From the NCBI RefSeq assembly GCF_036373705.1, contig NC_089851.1:57522497-57586496 (forward strand): DNA of 64,000 nt, written 5' to 3'. The notes under the pieces are model-generated. The model saw only the letters and a list, made by a program, of their open reading frames with translations, had not been told where the DNA came from and did not search any database. Source of the DNA: Amia ocellicauda (taxonomy: Eukaryota > Chordata > Actinopteri > Amiiformes > Amiidae). Positions 1-11,044 of the stretch are shown in pieces. Position numbers and translations under genes: made by a program. The stretch's first letter is position 1. Each line of letters starts with the position of its first letter.

Positions 1-337
1 AGAGATTTCGATAAAGCGAAGCCGATGGTTATGCTGCATTTATTCTCAGCAGAAAATGTGTACCGGGGACAAAAAAGCATAAGCTACAAAGTTACTTGCA
101 GAGGAAAAGGGATCTTTTTTCTAGAGCTACCTCAACAGTGTCTGTGCTACTTGGGGCTGTTTCTGTTCCCTCGATGGTGTCTGTGCCCCCTCGGGCTGTT
201 TCTGTTCCCTCAACAGTGTCTGTGCCTCCCCCACAAGAACCAGGCATGTAATTACTTCACTACTTCAAGTAGTAACGAATGTCATGAAGTTAAAAACAAA
301 AATTAAATACTTAAATATTTTCTATTTACTAGATATA

Positions 338-1103
338 CACCAATCAGCCATAACATTATGACCACCTGCCTAATATTGTGTAGGTCCCCCTTTTTCCACC
401 AAAACAGCCCTGACCTGTCGAGGCATGGACTCCTGTAAGTCCAGTAAGTTGCGAGGTGGGGTCTCCATGGATCAGATTTGTTTGTCCAGCACATACCACA
501 GATGCTCGATTTGATTGAGATCTGGGGAATTTGGAGGCCAAGTCAACACCCTGAACTCGTGATTCATCAGACCAGGCCACCTTTTTCCATTGCTCCGTGG
601 TCCAGTTCTGATGCTCACGTGCCCATTGTAGGCACTTTCGGCAGTAGACAGGGGTCAGCATGGGCACCCTGACTAGTCTGCGGCTACGCAGCCCCATACG
701 CAACAAACTGTGATGCACTGTGTTTGCTGTGTTTTTCTGTTGGATCGGACCACACGGGCCAGCCTTCGCTCCCCACGTGCATCAATGAGCCTTGGCCGAC
801 CCATGACCCTGTCGCCAGTTCACTGCTTTTCCTTCCTAGGACCACTTTTGATAGATACTGACCACTGCAAACCGGGAACACCCGAGCTGCAGTTTTGGAG
901 ATGCTCTGACCCAGTCGTATACCATCACAATTTGGCCCATGTCAAAGTCACTCAGATCCTTACGCTTGCCCATTTTTCCTGCTTCTAACACATCAACTTT
1001 GAGGACAAAATGTTCACTTGCTGCCTAATATATCACACCCACTGACAGGTGCCATGATAACGAGATTATCAGTGTTATTCCCTTCACCTGTCAGTGGTCA
1101 TGA
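338..1103 (-). mobile_element. Tc1-like transposon, internally deleted
   Basis: The left end carries a terminal sequence beginning CACCAATCAGCC preceded by TA, and the right end shows the inverse (CACCTGTCAGTGGTCAT), the usual arrangement of a Tc1/mariner element. The minus strand encodes decayed transposase: an N-terminal helix-turn-helix part near 990-720 and a stretch ending at WSDESRV near 575, the first catalytic aspartate region. The rest of the DDE domain, including the second aspartate and the glutamate, has been deleted. The same deleted copy is found at 57056-57849, where the N-terminal part is less damaged, so the deletion predates the segmental duplication. Non-autonomous. Confidence 0.8.
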
Positions 1104-1823
1104 ATACCTGGAAAAGGTAATGATAGATATATCACAATCTAAATTTACTGCACAAGCATGTAAGTAAACGTTTATTATGTTATTTTGATTTTGAAACTAG
1201 TCAAAAGTGAAACAAGTTATCTATGTTCATTTCACATAGAAATTATCTTATTAGTGAATAAGGTGGCACAACCAAAGATAAAAACTTTAAACATGGAATA
1301 TTGTTATTGCCATACTAATACTAACACTAACAATTAATCTGCTTCACAGTAAGAATATGAATAAACTTTTTTTAATACATTCAGAACGATCTAATTCTAC
1401 TGTATCAAGACCACCTGGAGGTGACACTACCAACAAGGATGTATGCCCGTCAGATTGTAAATATGTATTACTTGCATAATCTTAATAAACATAACTTTCA
1501 TTTGAAACATTTCTTTGTTTTTAAAACATAAGTCCACCTGTAAAGCCTACATCACCACTGTTATCAATGGTGTCAGAAGTGGCTCCATCTGGTCAAGCAC
1601 AAGGTATGCTATTTACATTTCATTGATAAGTGTACTGAAATCACCATTATGTGCACATGCATACAAATACACAATTCATTGCTTTTGTTGTTTCACAAAC
1701 CTAAGTTTTTGTCTGTACTGTCACTATATACATGTTTTTCTTAATCTTTTACACTAAATAATTACCAGTTTAGAAAAAAATTAAACACTATAAAAACATA
1801 CTGATATTTTATATTTTATGCAG

Positions 1824-2690
1824 GTACAGAGTCTGTGACTGTGAGTGCCATTGCCAGCGCACCATTACAGAAAATAGTTGTGTACTGTGCAAGCTTTGTG
1901 GTCTGGACTAAAAATTATTCATATATTTTGCCTAAAGGTACACCCCTACCACCTACTTCCATACAAGTGTCATCATTTGCTTCTCCTCACACAATTAGTT
2001 TTGATAAAGGAATCAAGGGTTGGAGATGTTCTCAAGAGTGGAAGGTGTGGATGAAGACAGAATTAGAAGCCTTGGGACTGTGGCCTGGATCGCATCCTGT
2101 ATGTCTCCCAATGAACAGTGTTTCGCTGTTTTGACCAAAGTATTTTCAGCTCCACCTATTCTTTATTTGGAAACCTGAGGATAGTACCATTATGAGCAGG
2201 TTGAAAAACAATTTCACACTTCGCTGCTTACATGGATGTTCTCAGCCACTGATAGTCTCATCTGGGGTGGGAAGACCCAGAGTGATTGTTGGCATCAGTG
2301 GTCAATATTATATATTTACATCCAGACTGTGCTGTAAAGCATGAAAAAAGCACTGGTTTGCTGACAATCCACAATGGCTGGAAAAACTTTCTCTGAGGTA
2401 TACCAACATTTTACTGATTGTCTGATACAGAAGCATCAATGTCAAGAGTCAGTCATCAACAAGTTTACACAGGGCACATTTGGGCAAGTAATGAGATCTG
2501 ACCACACCAGGAAAGTTGCCAGAAAAATTAAGTTGACATCTGACACAATGTCATCCTACGCTGTTATGAATGAGAATTGGATGATCCTTTCCTGGGTGAT
2601 GGTGCAGTTGGAATGCAGATTAGCGAACAGATATGAAGGTGCTGGTGTAGAAAAGGCCCAATACCAGTGGGTAGATAGGTGAGTTTCTTT
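1824..2690 (+). pseudogene. Decayed exons of a multi-copy transposon-type gene (possibly DUF6729-like)
   Basis: An open segment begins after a plausible splice acceptor (TTTTATGCAG, ending about 1823) and reads to 2134. Coding-like sequence continues in another frame (about 2135-2345), then 2374-2682. The last segment ends VDR at a strong splice donor (gtgagt at 2680). Middle parts contain recurrent phrases such as GVGRPRVIVG and WFADNPQWLEK, which I associate from memory with a widespread uncharacterised fish protein carrying a DUF6729-type domain and an adjacent transposase-like part. One in-frame stop (near 2341) and a frame change show that it is broken. The second copy is at 58569-59435 with the same lesions. 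Family assignment is tentative; the exon-like borders and coding character are what I can see. Confidence 0.4.
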
Positions 2691-2854
2691 TAAACAATGG
2701 TATATATATCTGTGTATATATTCTTAAACTATTACTTTTTTCAATTGTCTTATTAAATTTGTGAGAGATAGAAACATTATCCCCATTACTCAGGTCATAC
2801 CAGGCAGGTCACCTTTATAAAAAAAGTTAAAATAACGAATTGATATCTGACTAA

Positions 2855-3035
2855 CGGCCGGATTAAATCAAAACTTTGACCCACCCGCTAATAGCAAACT
2901 ACAAACCTGTACATCATAGTGGTTACATTTATGATTAGAAGAAAATGGCATCTTACTAAAAATGAAGCTGCAACTGAGTACAGTTCTGTAGTTTTCTATT
3001 AGCGGGTGGGTCAAAGTTTAGATTTAATCCCAGCC
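2855..3035. mobile_element. Palindromic MITE, PIF/Harbinger-like (family A, copy 1)
   Basis: The two ends are long inverted repeats (CGGCCGGATTAAATC at the left, its approximate inverse ending AATCCCAGCC at the right), with inner arms reading GACCCACCCGCTAATAGC and the inverse. The element is flanked by TAA on both sides (2852-2854 and 3036-3038), matching the 3-bp TWA target duplication of Harbinger elements. There is no coding capacity. Further copies: 59600-59780, about 5611-5783 and about 6192-6370. Confidence 0.7.
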
Positions 3036-3102
3036 TAATTGTGCTGTACATAAATAGTAATGCATCTTAAAGCAAGGGTGAAAAACACCTCTTTATCACA
3101 TA

Positions 3103-4683
3103 CAGTGAGGGAAAAAAGCATTTGATCCCCTGCTGATTTTGTACGTTTGCCTACTGACAAAGAAATGATCAGTCTATAATTTTAATGGTAGGTGTATTTT
3201 AACAGTGAGAGACAGAAAAACAACAAAAGAATCCTGAAAACCGCATTTCAAAAAAGTTATAAATTGATTTGTATGTTAATGAGGGAAATAAGTATTTGAT
3301 CCCCTATCAATCAGCATGATTTCTGGCTCCCAGGTGTCTTTTATACAGGTAACGAGCTGAGATTAGGAGCACTCTCTTAAAGGGAGAGCTTCTAATCTCA
3401 GCTCGTTACCTGTATAAAAGACACCTGTCCACAGAAGCAATCAATCAATCAGATTCCAAACTCTCCACCATGGCCAAGACCAAAGAGCTGTCCAAGGATG
3501 TCAGGGACAAGATTGTAGACCTACACAAGGCTGCAATGGGCTACAAGACCGTCGCCAAGCAGCTTGGTGAGAAGGTGACAACAGTTGGTGCGATTATTCG
3601 CAAATGGAAGAAACACAAAATAACTGTCAGTCTCCCTCGGTCTGGGGCTCCATGCAAGATCTCACCTTGTGGAGTTTCAATGATCATGAGAACGGTGAGG
3701 AATCAGCCCAGAACTACATGGGAGGATCTTGTTAATGATCTCAAGGCAGCTGGGACCATAGTCACCAAGAAAACAATTGGTAACACACTATGCCGTGAAG
3801 GACTGAAATCCTGCAGCGCCCGCAAGGCCCCCCTGCTCAAGAAAGCACATGTACAGGCCCGTCTGAAGTTTGCCATCATCTGAATGATTCAGAGGAGAAC
3901 TGGGTGAAAGTGTTGTGGTCAGATGAGACCACAATCCAGCTCTTTGGCATCAACTCAACTCGCCGTGTTTGGAGGAGGAGGAATGACCCCAAGAACACCA
4001 TCCCCACCGTCAAACATGGAGGTGGAAACATTAGGCTTTGGTGGTGTTTTTCTGCTAAGGGGACAGGACAACAGCACCGCATCAAAGGGATGATGGACAG
4101 GGCCATGTACCATCAAATCTTAGGTGAGAACCTCCTTCCCTCAGCCAGGGCATTGAAAATGGGTCGTGGATGGGTATTCCAGCATGACAATAACCCAAAA
4201 CACACAGCCAAGGCAACAAAGGAGTGGCTCAAGAAGAAGCACATTAAGGTCCTGGAGTGGCCTAGCCAGTCTCCAGACCTTAATCCCATAGAAAATCTGT
4301 GGAGGGAGCTGAAGGTTCGAGTTGCCAAACAGCCTCGAAACCTTAATGACTTGGAGAGGATCTGCAAAGAGGAGTGGGACAAAATCCCTCCTGAGATGTG
4401 TGCAAACCTGGTGGCCAACTACAAGAAATGTCTGACCTCTGTGATTGCCAACAAGGGTTTTGCCACCAAGTACTAAGTCGAAGGGGTCAAATACTTATTT
4501 GCCTCATTAATATGCAAATCAATGTATAACTTTTTTGAAATGCGTTTTTCTGGATTTTTTTGTTGTTATTCTGTTTCTCACTGTTAAAATACACCTACCA
4601 TTAAAATCATAGACTGATCATTTCTTTGTCAGTGGGCAAACGTACAAAATCAGCAGGGGATCAAATACTTTTTTCCCCCACTG
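3103..4683 (+). mobile_element. Full-length Tc1-like transposon (DD34E) flanked by TA
   Basis: Terminal inverted repeats of about 200 bp start CAGTGAGGGAAAAA at the left and end in the inverse CCCCCACTG at the right, each flanked by a TA dinucleotide (3101-3102 and 4684-4685), the canonical Tc1/mariner target duplication. A second copy truncated at its right side begins near 59848 in the partner duplication. A 97-bp near-perfect hairpin (3331-3427) precedes the transposase. Confidence 0.9.
3470..4476 (+). pseudogene. Tc1 transposase, frameshifted
   Basis: Cut-and-paste transposase of the Tc1 family. The start at 3470 sits in CACCATGGCC, a good vertebrate initiation context, and the N-terminal part (residues 1-120) is the paired-like DNA-binding helix-turn-helix region. 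The frame closes at 3883, where four bases present in the partner copy are missing; the rest continues from 3904. The C-terminal part keeps the triad: D in WSDET near 3924, D in QHDNN near 4188, and E in NPIEN near 4293, with 34 residues between the last two (DD34E). Ends at a normal stop at 4476. The single visible lesion is the 4-base deletion. Confidence 0.88.
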
Positions 4684-4961
4684 TATATATTCTAGAAAAA
4701 TATGGAATAATCTGAACAATCAATTATCTAGTAGCAGGTGGCCAACGTTATGCCTTTATCCTAGACACAGCAGCCTATATAACACGGAGATGATATGCAA
4801 CAACATAATGAAACCAGTAATAATGTAGCATCAGTCAATCATTCATTACTAATCACATATCACACACGCATGACGCAATTGGATTGAATGAGCACCATAT
4901 CGCCATCTATACAAGAGAAAGTGGACTATTATGACAATTAAAATTATAACGGCAGACATCG

Positions 4962-5276
4962 ATGCCCGAAGGCGTGGAAGACGATGCCAGCCCTACACTT
5001 TCAGATCCATCGGAACTTTCTAGACCTTCCGATCACCTTTTAATAAGACATTATCGGTTTGATAGACACAGCATATCGTTATTGTGTCACCTGCTGAAGG
5101 ATAAATTGAACAATAGATTTGCACGCAACCATCCTCTTACCGTGGAGACAATTATGTGCCGCGTTAACCTATATGCTACAGGCTCCTTTCAAACTACAGT
5201 AGGGGACGTTGTGGGGGCGCCAAGCCACTATCAGCACCGCTATCACAGCTGGCACTGTGGAAAATCAATGATGTAG
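4962..5276 (+). pseudogene. PIF/Harbinger transposase (HARBI1-like) N-terminal fragment
   Basis: The first 85 residues show the N-terminal region of Harbinger-type nucleases: a HYRFDRHSI segment, a leucine-rich LCHLLKDKL helix and the block LYATGSFQTTVGDVVG, which precedes the helix-turn-helix in HARBI1-like proteins. After about residue 88 the reading leaves the family and terminates. No DDE catalytic part follows before 5.6 kb. Probably a relic of an autonomous Harbinger. The nearby TAA-flanked MITEs (2855-3035, 5611-5783, 6192-6641) could have depended on such an enzyme, but that link is inference. Confidence 0.7.
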
Positions 5277-5349
5277 ATTGACATATATACAACTGACATA
5301 TACACAATTATATTACACTGTCATATTACAATGTGTACTATAAAGAGTA

Positions 5350-5480
5350 TCTATGTATGGATCAGTGGCGTAGCCAGGAAAATGAGGGCGAGGCATAATG
5401 AGGGATTCACGGTGGGGGTCTGGGGGTCTGGGGGTCCTCCACCAGAAAATGTAGAAAATTAAACACCTGAAATGAGCGAT
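5350..5480. repeat. Short interspersed repeat with GGGGTCT tandem
   Basis: A block beginning AGTGGCGTAGCCAGG, followed by three imperfect GGGGGTCTG units and a CTCCACCAGAAAATG segment. The opening phrase recurs in many vertebrate interspersed repeats as I remember them. No coding potential and no clear ends. Confidence 0.35.
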
Positions 5481-5610
5481 TCTGAGTCATATCGGAGTCG
5501 AACAACTTATATCAATATCTCCATGAAATATATATTTGCTTCACAACCACATATCACAATGGGACACATCCAGTGAACAATCACACATCAACCGACATTA
5601 TACCGGCAAA

Positions 5611-5783
5611 CTAGGGGCCAGATTGAATCAAATCTTTGACCGCTGCTAATACAAAACTACAGAACTGGACTCAGTTGCGGCTTCATTCTTCAGTTGATCA
5701 TTTATTCTAATAATTAATGTAACCACTATGATGTTCATTTAGTAGTTTTGTATTAGCCAGTGGGTCAGTTTTTATTGAATACA
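5611..5783. mobile_element. Palindromic MITE family A, diverged copy
   Basis: Begins GGGGCCAGATTGAATC and carries arms with GCTAATACAAAACTAC, with the inverse (GTAGTTTTGTATTAGC) near 5743-5758. The centre shares the CAGTTGCGGCTTCATT segment with the other copies, in inverse orientation. More diverged than the copies at 2855 and 59600. Confidence 0.55.
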
Positions 5784-6191
5784 CCGCGCTACACATATTA
5801 TTCTTATTCTTATTCTTATTATTCTTATTATTATTATATGTGTTTATATGTTTATTGGCAATCTTACAAAACAGAGCAATACAAAGTGCACATGACAAGT
5901 AAACGCTGATTTAAAGCGTACCTGAATAAGAGACTTGCATTTTTCTGGTATTCATATATAACCGAAGATACCAGCATTGATCCACGGCTATAGATAACGC
6001 CTGGATAAGATTGTCTGCGAAGACATACAAAATTTAAAATACACAGCTGTCATCAAGAGCGGCTTTGTTTTTATTATTGTATTATTTTCTGCTACTCTTT
6101 TTTAGCCGCTACACAGTACAGGTTTGTAATTGTGTTTCAGCGGGTAGACTCATGCTTTCAATTTACAGCGTGGAGCTGTACCTTCAGGCGC

Positions 6192-6641
6192 TATCGTGGG
6201 GCTGGATAAAATTAAAACTTTGACCCACCCGCTAATAGCAAACTACACACCTGTACATCACAGCGGTTACATTTATGGTTAGAAGAAAGTGTCATCTTAC
6301 TGAAAATGAAGCCGCAACTGAGTACAGTTGTGTAGTTTGCTATTAGCGGGCGGGTCACAGTTTTGATTTCTCTGCTTTATCGACGCATCGCTCTCCTCGC
6401 AGCACGTCCTGCTCTCGCGCCCTCGCTGTCACTCAGATTTCAGACACTGTGATTGGCTCGCGATTTCTCTCACGCGCCCGCCCACCCCAGAAACCCCGCC
6501 AGAAAATCCGGCTCCTCCCGCTCGCAGCTCCGCACATTTCAGATTTAATTCAGCGAGGAGCTGAGCTGCGAGATCCCCTCCTGTGACTCTTCTGGGACTT
6601 TTCGCGCTCGCAAACATTTTTGATTTAATCCTGCCCTTAGT
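6192..6641. mobile_element. MITE family A copy with a GC-rich block
   Basis: The 180 bp from 6192 is a good copy of the palindromic family (arms GACCCACCCGCTAATAGC and its inverse near 6345). After the second inner arm the expected terminal AATCC..GCCC is not reached until about 6635 (GATTTAATCCTGCCC). Between 6365 and 6605 lies a GC-rich, CpG-dense segment. Either a larger family member with an extra internal segment, or a MITE whose right arm was split by an insertion. Confidence 0.5.
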
Positions 6642-7787
6642 CTTTTGCTGTTACAATGTACAAAGACAGAGTAGGTCCGTATTTTCGGGTGTAGCTCGCA
6701 CAGTACACGTCTTATGTTTACCCTTTCAACTCTACTTTGTAGAGCCAGCGATTCTGCATTGTTCAGTATATAATATGTCACCATAATATACGATCTCACT
6801 GAGATAGAAGAGGACAAAATCGTGCCCCCGTGTTGCATCGTTAACATTAAACAGTAGTAATGCACTCGCGGTGGCACTCGATCTCAGATTGAAATGATTT
6901 TCAAATTAAAGCAATAACCCACCACTACAGATTCAGCAACGTCATTGCTGTTGTACCATTGTTCATATTCTTGTATTTATTTTAATAACTTGTATTTTCG
7001 TGTTTTGTGAATCACTTTTAATTCTATGTTTTAGTTTCACTTTCGGTTTGTCTAGCTTTTCTCAACGGCTTTCTTTCTGAAACGATCCCTCACTATAACA
7101 AATCTCAGTTTATACTATTTGTATTTGCTTGCAGAAGTGTCTGTGTGTTTAAACAGATACTTTCCATTGTAGTACTGTTGCAAGTGACTGATAGTTCTTA
7201 GTTTTTACGATGTGCATGCCAAAGATGGCGCCTGAATCTTGTTTTCTCAGTGAAAAATATATATGCTGCCACAAGTGGAGACAGTGCATCATTACAGTAA
7301 AAAAATTGACTTTTTGTCTAAAACATTTGTTCATTGCGCCCATATTTCTTCACGTAGGAACTTTTCTTATAGAATATTTGTAGAGAACAGTCCACAGATG
7401 CTGTATACCAAAGCACACATCAGCCAGTCAAATGGTCTATGAGGAGCTGAGGCTCAAGTGTTTTCAGCTTAATTGAAAATTGTGAGCACACCATGTGACT
7501 TATCATTTTTTTGATATATCCAAATCAAGTATTTACATAAGCACACTATGTAGAAAAAGTTTCATAACTCAACTCTTTACCATTCCTGATAAAACACTGT
7601 TTGAAAACGGTCCAATTTTTTGGACTACATTCAAGATGGCTGCCAAACCATGTGACGTTAGGCCACCATATTGTATTTAAGTGACCATACCATAGCCCCT
7701 ACACTCATACCATAGTTTGGTGAGTTTTCACCAAGCAGTTCAAAAGTTATAGGCATTTGAAAATATTCTGGCGGAAGAAAAGAAAAA

Positions 7788-7857
<70 letters not shown>

Positions 7858-8830
7858 TCCTTACAACAACAATAGGCTTCCAGGCATCCTGGACCTGGAA
7901 GCGTAATAATAAATATATCTGCAAGCAGCAATGCAGGGGGCCAAATACACATCTACACAGTACTAACACAGTCTAATACATTCTAATGTACTTCAAACCT
8001 GCTATTTATGACACGTTATGCAATTTAAGCATTGCTTTAAGCATCTCGTTTCATCAATCGTATTGCCTTTAACAAATCTGATGGAGGATCTAGCCAAGGG
8101 CATGTGTACAGAATTCCACATCAATCGTACCTGCGGTTTCACAGAAGAAGACGTTTGAAAATTGTCCAAAATCTGTCACTTAAACCAATCTGGCAACCAG
8201 CCAGTGACAAATGACTTCCATATTACATATGGCAATGCTCTACACAGCTGTGTATCACTGTATGAAGTGTATTGTTTGTATAAGCTTTTGAAAATAACTG
8301 CAGAAACATTTTCATAATAATACTAATGAAATATATTCGTTGCAGACAACTATTGAGGCTTCCAGGTGATTCCAGTCAATAAATGTATGGTTTCACACCC
8401 CTAATAATATAAATCAGATGAAAGCAAATTTTGACAAAATCGGAAGAGTTTTCATGTTGAAGTTCCCCCTCTTGTGGTCAAATATGTTGAAGTACAAGCC
8501 AGTATTAATCTCAAAAAGTCAACTACCCTGATTTGATTTCAATATATCATTTTTAATTAAATTAGTTTAATAATATAAATAGCTCTGGTATCATAATAAA
8601 TGAGTAAACACTTTATTCTACAAGTCTCATTTGTGTTCTTGTATAGCATAGAACTGCTGCAGCTTTTCAATTCGCAGTAATCATCCGAACCTCATTTAGT
8701 AGCTTAATTTCTGTTTCATTTGGTTGTCACATTGATTAACGATGTGCACGTTATATATAATTATGGCTTGTAAATGCAATGTTTTATACACTGTAAAAAA
8801 TTAATCATGAGTCTTGTAATTTTCACTAAA
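6642..8830. repeat. Interspersed ~2.2 kb repeat, copy A (uninterrupted)
   Basis: Diverged match to 11636-12605 followed by 28231-29590. Shared landmarks include AGCTCGCACAGTA, the TTGCATCGTTAAC segment, CACCACTACAGATTCAGCAAC, AAGATGGCTGCCAAACC, CAAAAGTTATAGGCATTTGAA and TTCCCCCTCTTGTGGTC. No coding sequence is recognisable. It holds an (AATA)/(AAT) microsatellite at 7788-7853. This copy preserves the unoccupied Polinton target CATAAG at 7536-7541. Confidence 0.75.
7788..7853. repeat. (AATA)n/(AAT)n microsatellite
   Basis: Four AAATA-type units then about 16 AAT units. The apparent tyrosine/isoleucine-rich reading frames on the minus strand here are artefacts of this repeat. Confidence 0.95.
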
Positions 8831-9179
8831 TGTTTTTACGTAATTATTAAAAATAATGTGTACATTTTATTAATGAAATTGTGGTTTAGTGTTTGATACA
8901 AAATATTGAGAAGATTTCACTAATAGAACCAAGAGATACATTTTCCTCTTTTATTTAAGGACATTTCTGCAATTTTAAGGCTTAAGAGAATTAGTTCAAT
9001 TTTAGTTGTCTCATGTCGATGCCTATTCTGACGAGCTGATGAGTTGAAACAGGTGTCTTAAATTAACGAAATCCAATATTCCACAAAAAGTGTGACAGGT
9101 AAAATGTCTTTCTCTCTAGAGATCAGTATGGATTGAAAGGTTTGTTTGATGTTGGCTTGAGAAAGAATAGCCAAAAGAG

Positions 9180-9232
<53 letters not shown>

Positions 9233-9551
9233 TAATTAGATAAGTGCTGATTGGCTCGCAAATAGAACCTTATAGTACGAAGTTTGAGTTCAACTTTGTA
9301 GACAGAACCTTTTTGTTTTCTAAATAAAAAGTCCATAAATGTACACAACTTAAAAAAAAGTCACATAATGTAAATAAGTTGTCACAGAATAAGAATATGT
9401 GAATAACTCAATTTTGTCAAAAATGTCAGATAGAACCTTATAATTCCAAGGGGATGAACCTGAACAATACTTTTTTACAATTAAATTGTCTAAAACTACT
9501 GTGAAAATATTTAACACAAATAAGACTTTTGTCAGCCACTATATTAAGAAA
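8831..9551. other. AT-rich intergenic stretch with a (GATA)n microsatellite at 9180-9231
   Basis: No ORF with coding character. A run of about 13 GATA units is the only structured feature. The rest is AT-rich single-copy-looking DNA. Confidence 0.6.
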
Positions 9552-9737
9552 GGTAACACTTTATTTAGGTGGTCCACTTTAGAAATTCTACTGAGTATAA
9601 GTAACTTTGCAACTACGTGTTAACGTAATCTATTAACCCTAACCTAACAGTTTACTTGCAGTCTACTAATACTCTAATGAGAGTAGTTACTTACAGTTAG
9701 TAGAATGTCTAAAGTGGACCATCGAAATAGTGTAACC
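9552..9737. mobile_element. Palindromic MITE
   Basis: Starts GGTAACACTTTATTTAGG and ends with the approximate inverse GAAATAGTGTAACC. Inner arms GGTCCACTTTAGAAATTCTACT and the inverse near 9697-9724 make an almost complete hairpin. The GGTAACACTTTA terminus is a common end of small non-autonomous DNA transposons in fish genomes. No clear target duplication noted. Confidence 0.7.
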
Positions 9738-9849
9738 AAAAAAAAAAATGTAGGTTATATCTTTCAGTCCTCAAACCCAAAAGGCGTGATGTAAGGCAGA
9801 GTGTAATTTCATTTATATGTAACAGAGAGCAGCTAGTAAGAGCTGTGTG

Positions 9850-9995
9850 AGTAAACCTCACTCCACTTGGCCTCAAGAGGTGCCCCAGTGACTGATGCTA
9901 GAGGCTATGATCTTTAGCGTCCTTGTTAGTGCACCCACCTCCAATGCCGGTGAAGCTGGTTCGAATTCTGCTTGGAGCGGTGCAAGTAGGACCAG
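9850..9995 (+). repeat. tRNA-derived SINE-like head
   Basis: A B-box-like GGTTCGAATTC at 9958-9968 is preceded by a CTTTAGCGTCCTTGTTAGTGCACCC segment that could serve as a degenerate A-box region, giving a tRNA-like spacing of about 60 bases. The copy cannot be assigned to a named family here. Confidence 0.4.
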
Positions 9996-10099
9996 TTACA
10001 TTTACAGATTGGGATCAACATCAGTGTTAAGGTGCAAAGCTTCAGTTGAAGCAACCCTTCGGATCCCAGTGAATCAGGCACCCCAGTGAGCGCTTCCAG

Positions 10100-10362
10100 T
10101 AACAGTTTAGACTCTCAGCAGGAGACAGGCCCGGGAAATAAAGTCACTGACACAATGTCAGTTTGTTTATCTTCGTTTATTGAAAGTTTCACACAGCCTT
10201 TTATACATCTACAAGCAATATTTCATAGGTGGTTCGGGGCAGTCCCGAACCTGAATGAAATTTTCTTTGCATATGTCCCAGGGCAGTTCCGAGACACAGG
10301 AAGAAATAATTGATAAGGTATTCTTTATAATTGGGAAAACAACTTTACCCCAACAATCAGAA
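10100..10362 (-). mobile_element. LTR-like segment (solo LTR candidate), minus strand
   Basis: Read on the minus strand, the order is TGTTGGGG near 10355, a TATA box (TGTATAAAAGG, 10195-10206), a polyadenylation signal (CAATAAAC near 10178) about 20 bases on, and a GT-rich tail. This spacing is typical of a retroviral or LTR-retrotransposon LTR. No internal gag/pol sequence flanks it and I could not fix a target duplication. Confidence 0.4.
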
Positions 10363-10747
10363 TAAGTAAACTGAAAATTAGAATTAATGTGGGGGCTGTT
10401 TTACATTCTGAATGCACTATATTCCTCATGTAAACATGGTTAATTTGCAGTTTTCCCCCCTACACTGGTGTCACCAAATGTATTTTTTTTCTTTACCCTG
10501 AATACACCCTCTGTCATTGGTGAAACTATATTTGAGCTTGTTATTTTGACAGTGTGTGCCGTCCACTGAAACATATTTTTTTGTTTTAGTGTTTACAAAG
10601 AAATTTAGAATTTTAAGCTGTTATAAGAAAAATGTTTCAAAATGTTTGTTTACAACCGTACACAAATAAACTTTATAATTATGGACAGATATATAATGAT
10701 AGAGAGACAGACAAGATAAAAATACTTATTTAATGGTTGTTTTACAG

Positions 10748-11044
10748 TGCGACAATACAGATGTACAGCAAGATCTCCTGCCGCAAATAATGAAAATTGC
10801 CATCTGCAAGAGGGATGATCAGGAGGACGTCAGCATCATCTTGGAGGGGGTGCAAGTCATGGCTGGCTTGGAAAATCTGTCTAGAGCCTGTGCTGTTTTT
10901 CTTGGACTGACGTATGCACTAAACCTCACCTACTCGAAAGAACTGAGGCACACATTTGAGGCCTTTCAGAAGCTCTTCTTAGAACTGGATGTGTGCAAGT
11001 TTTCCCCCAAATTACTAACACTTAAAAACAAACTCATGTCTTAG
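10748..11044 (+). pseudogene. Orphan terminal exon of a multi-copy fish gene family (SAMD3-like?)
   Basis: An open 3' exon follows a splice acceptor (TTGTTTTACAG ending at 10747) and runs to a stop at 11044. A polyadenylation signal (AATAAA) is at about 11325. The translated tail (LGLTYALNLTYSKEL, then an FSPKLLTLKNKLMS end) resembles, from memory, the C-terminus of a large family of uncharacterised fish proteins often labelled sterile-alpha-motif-domain 3-like. No upstream exon is recognisable within the preceding 2 kb, so it is either a captured exon or the remnant of a mobile multi-exon gene. Frame is intact in the visible part. Confidence 0.4.

Larger units (their letters stand above)
1..4159 (+). 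repeat. Large direct duplication, copy 1 (partner 56719-60937)
   Basis: Base 1 of the window matches base 56719 and collinearity runs to about 4159/60937 in the same orientation. I see only scattered substitutions plus a few indels, for example a replaced stretch near 721-740 that is 27 bases longer in the partner. By eye the divergence is 1-2 percent. The unit contains a deleted Tc1 copy, a decayed exon-bearing gene, a Harbinger-like MITE and a second Tc1, all in the same places in both copies, so those insertions predate the duplication. The left boundary lies outside the window. The partner includes about 150 bases of coding-like sequence immediately upstream (56570 on). Confidence 0.9.

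Noticed and set aside
4113..4418. Minus-strand 101-codon frame
   Set aside because: Antisense to the Tc1 transposase catalytic domain.
7658..7969. Minus-strand frames with long isoleucine or tyrosine runs
   Set aside because: They are translations of the (AAT)n microsatellite, not genes.
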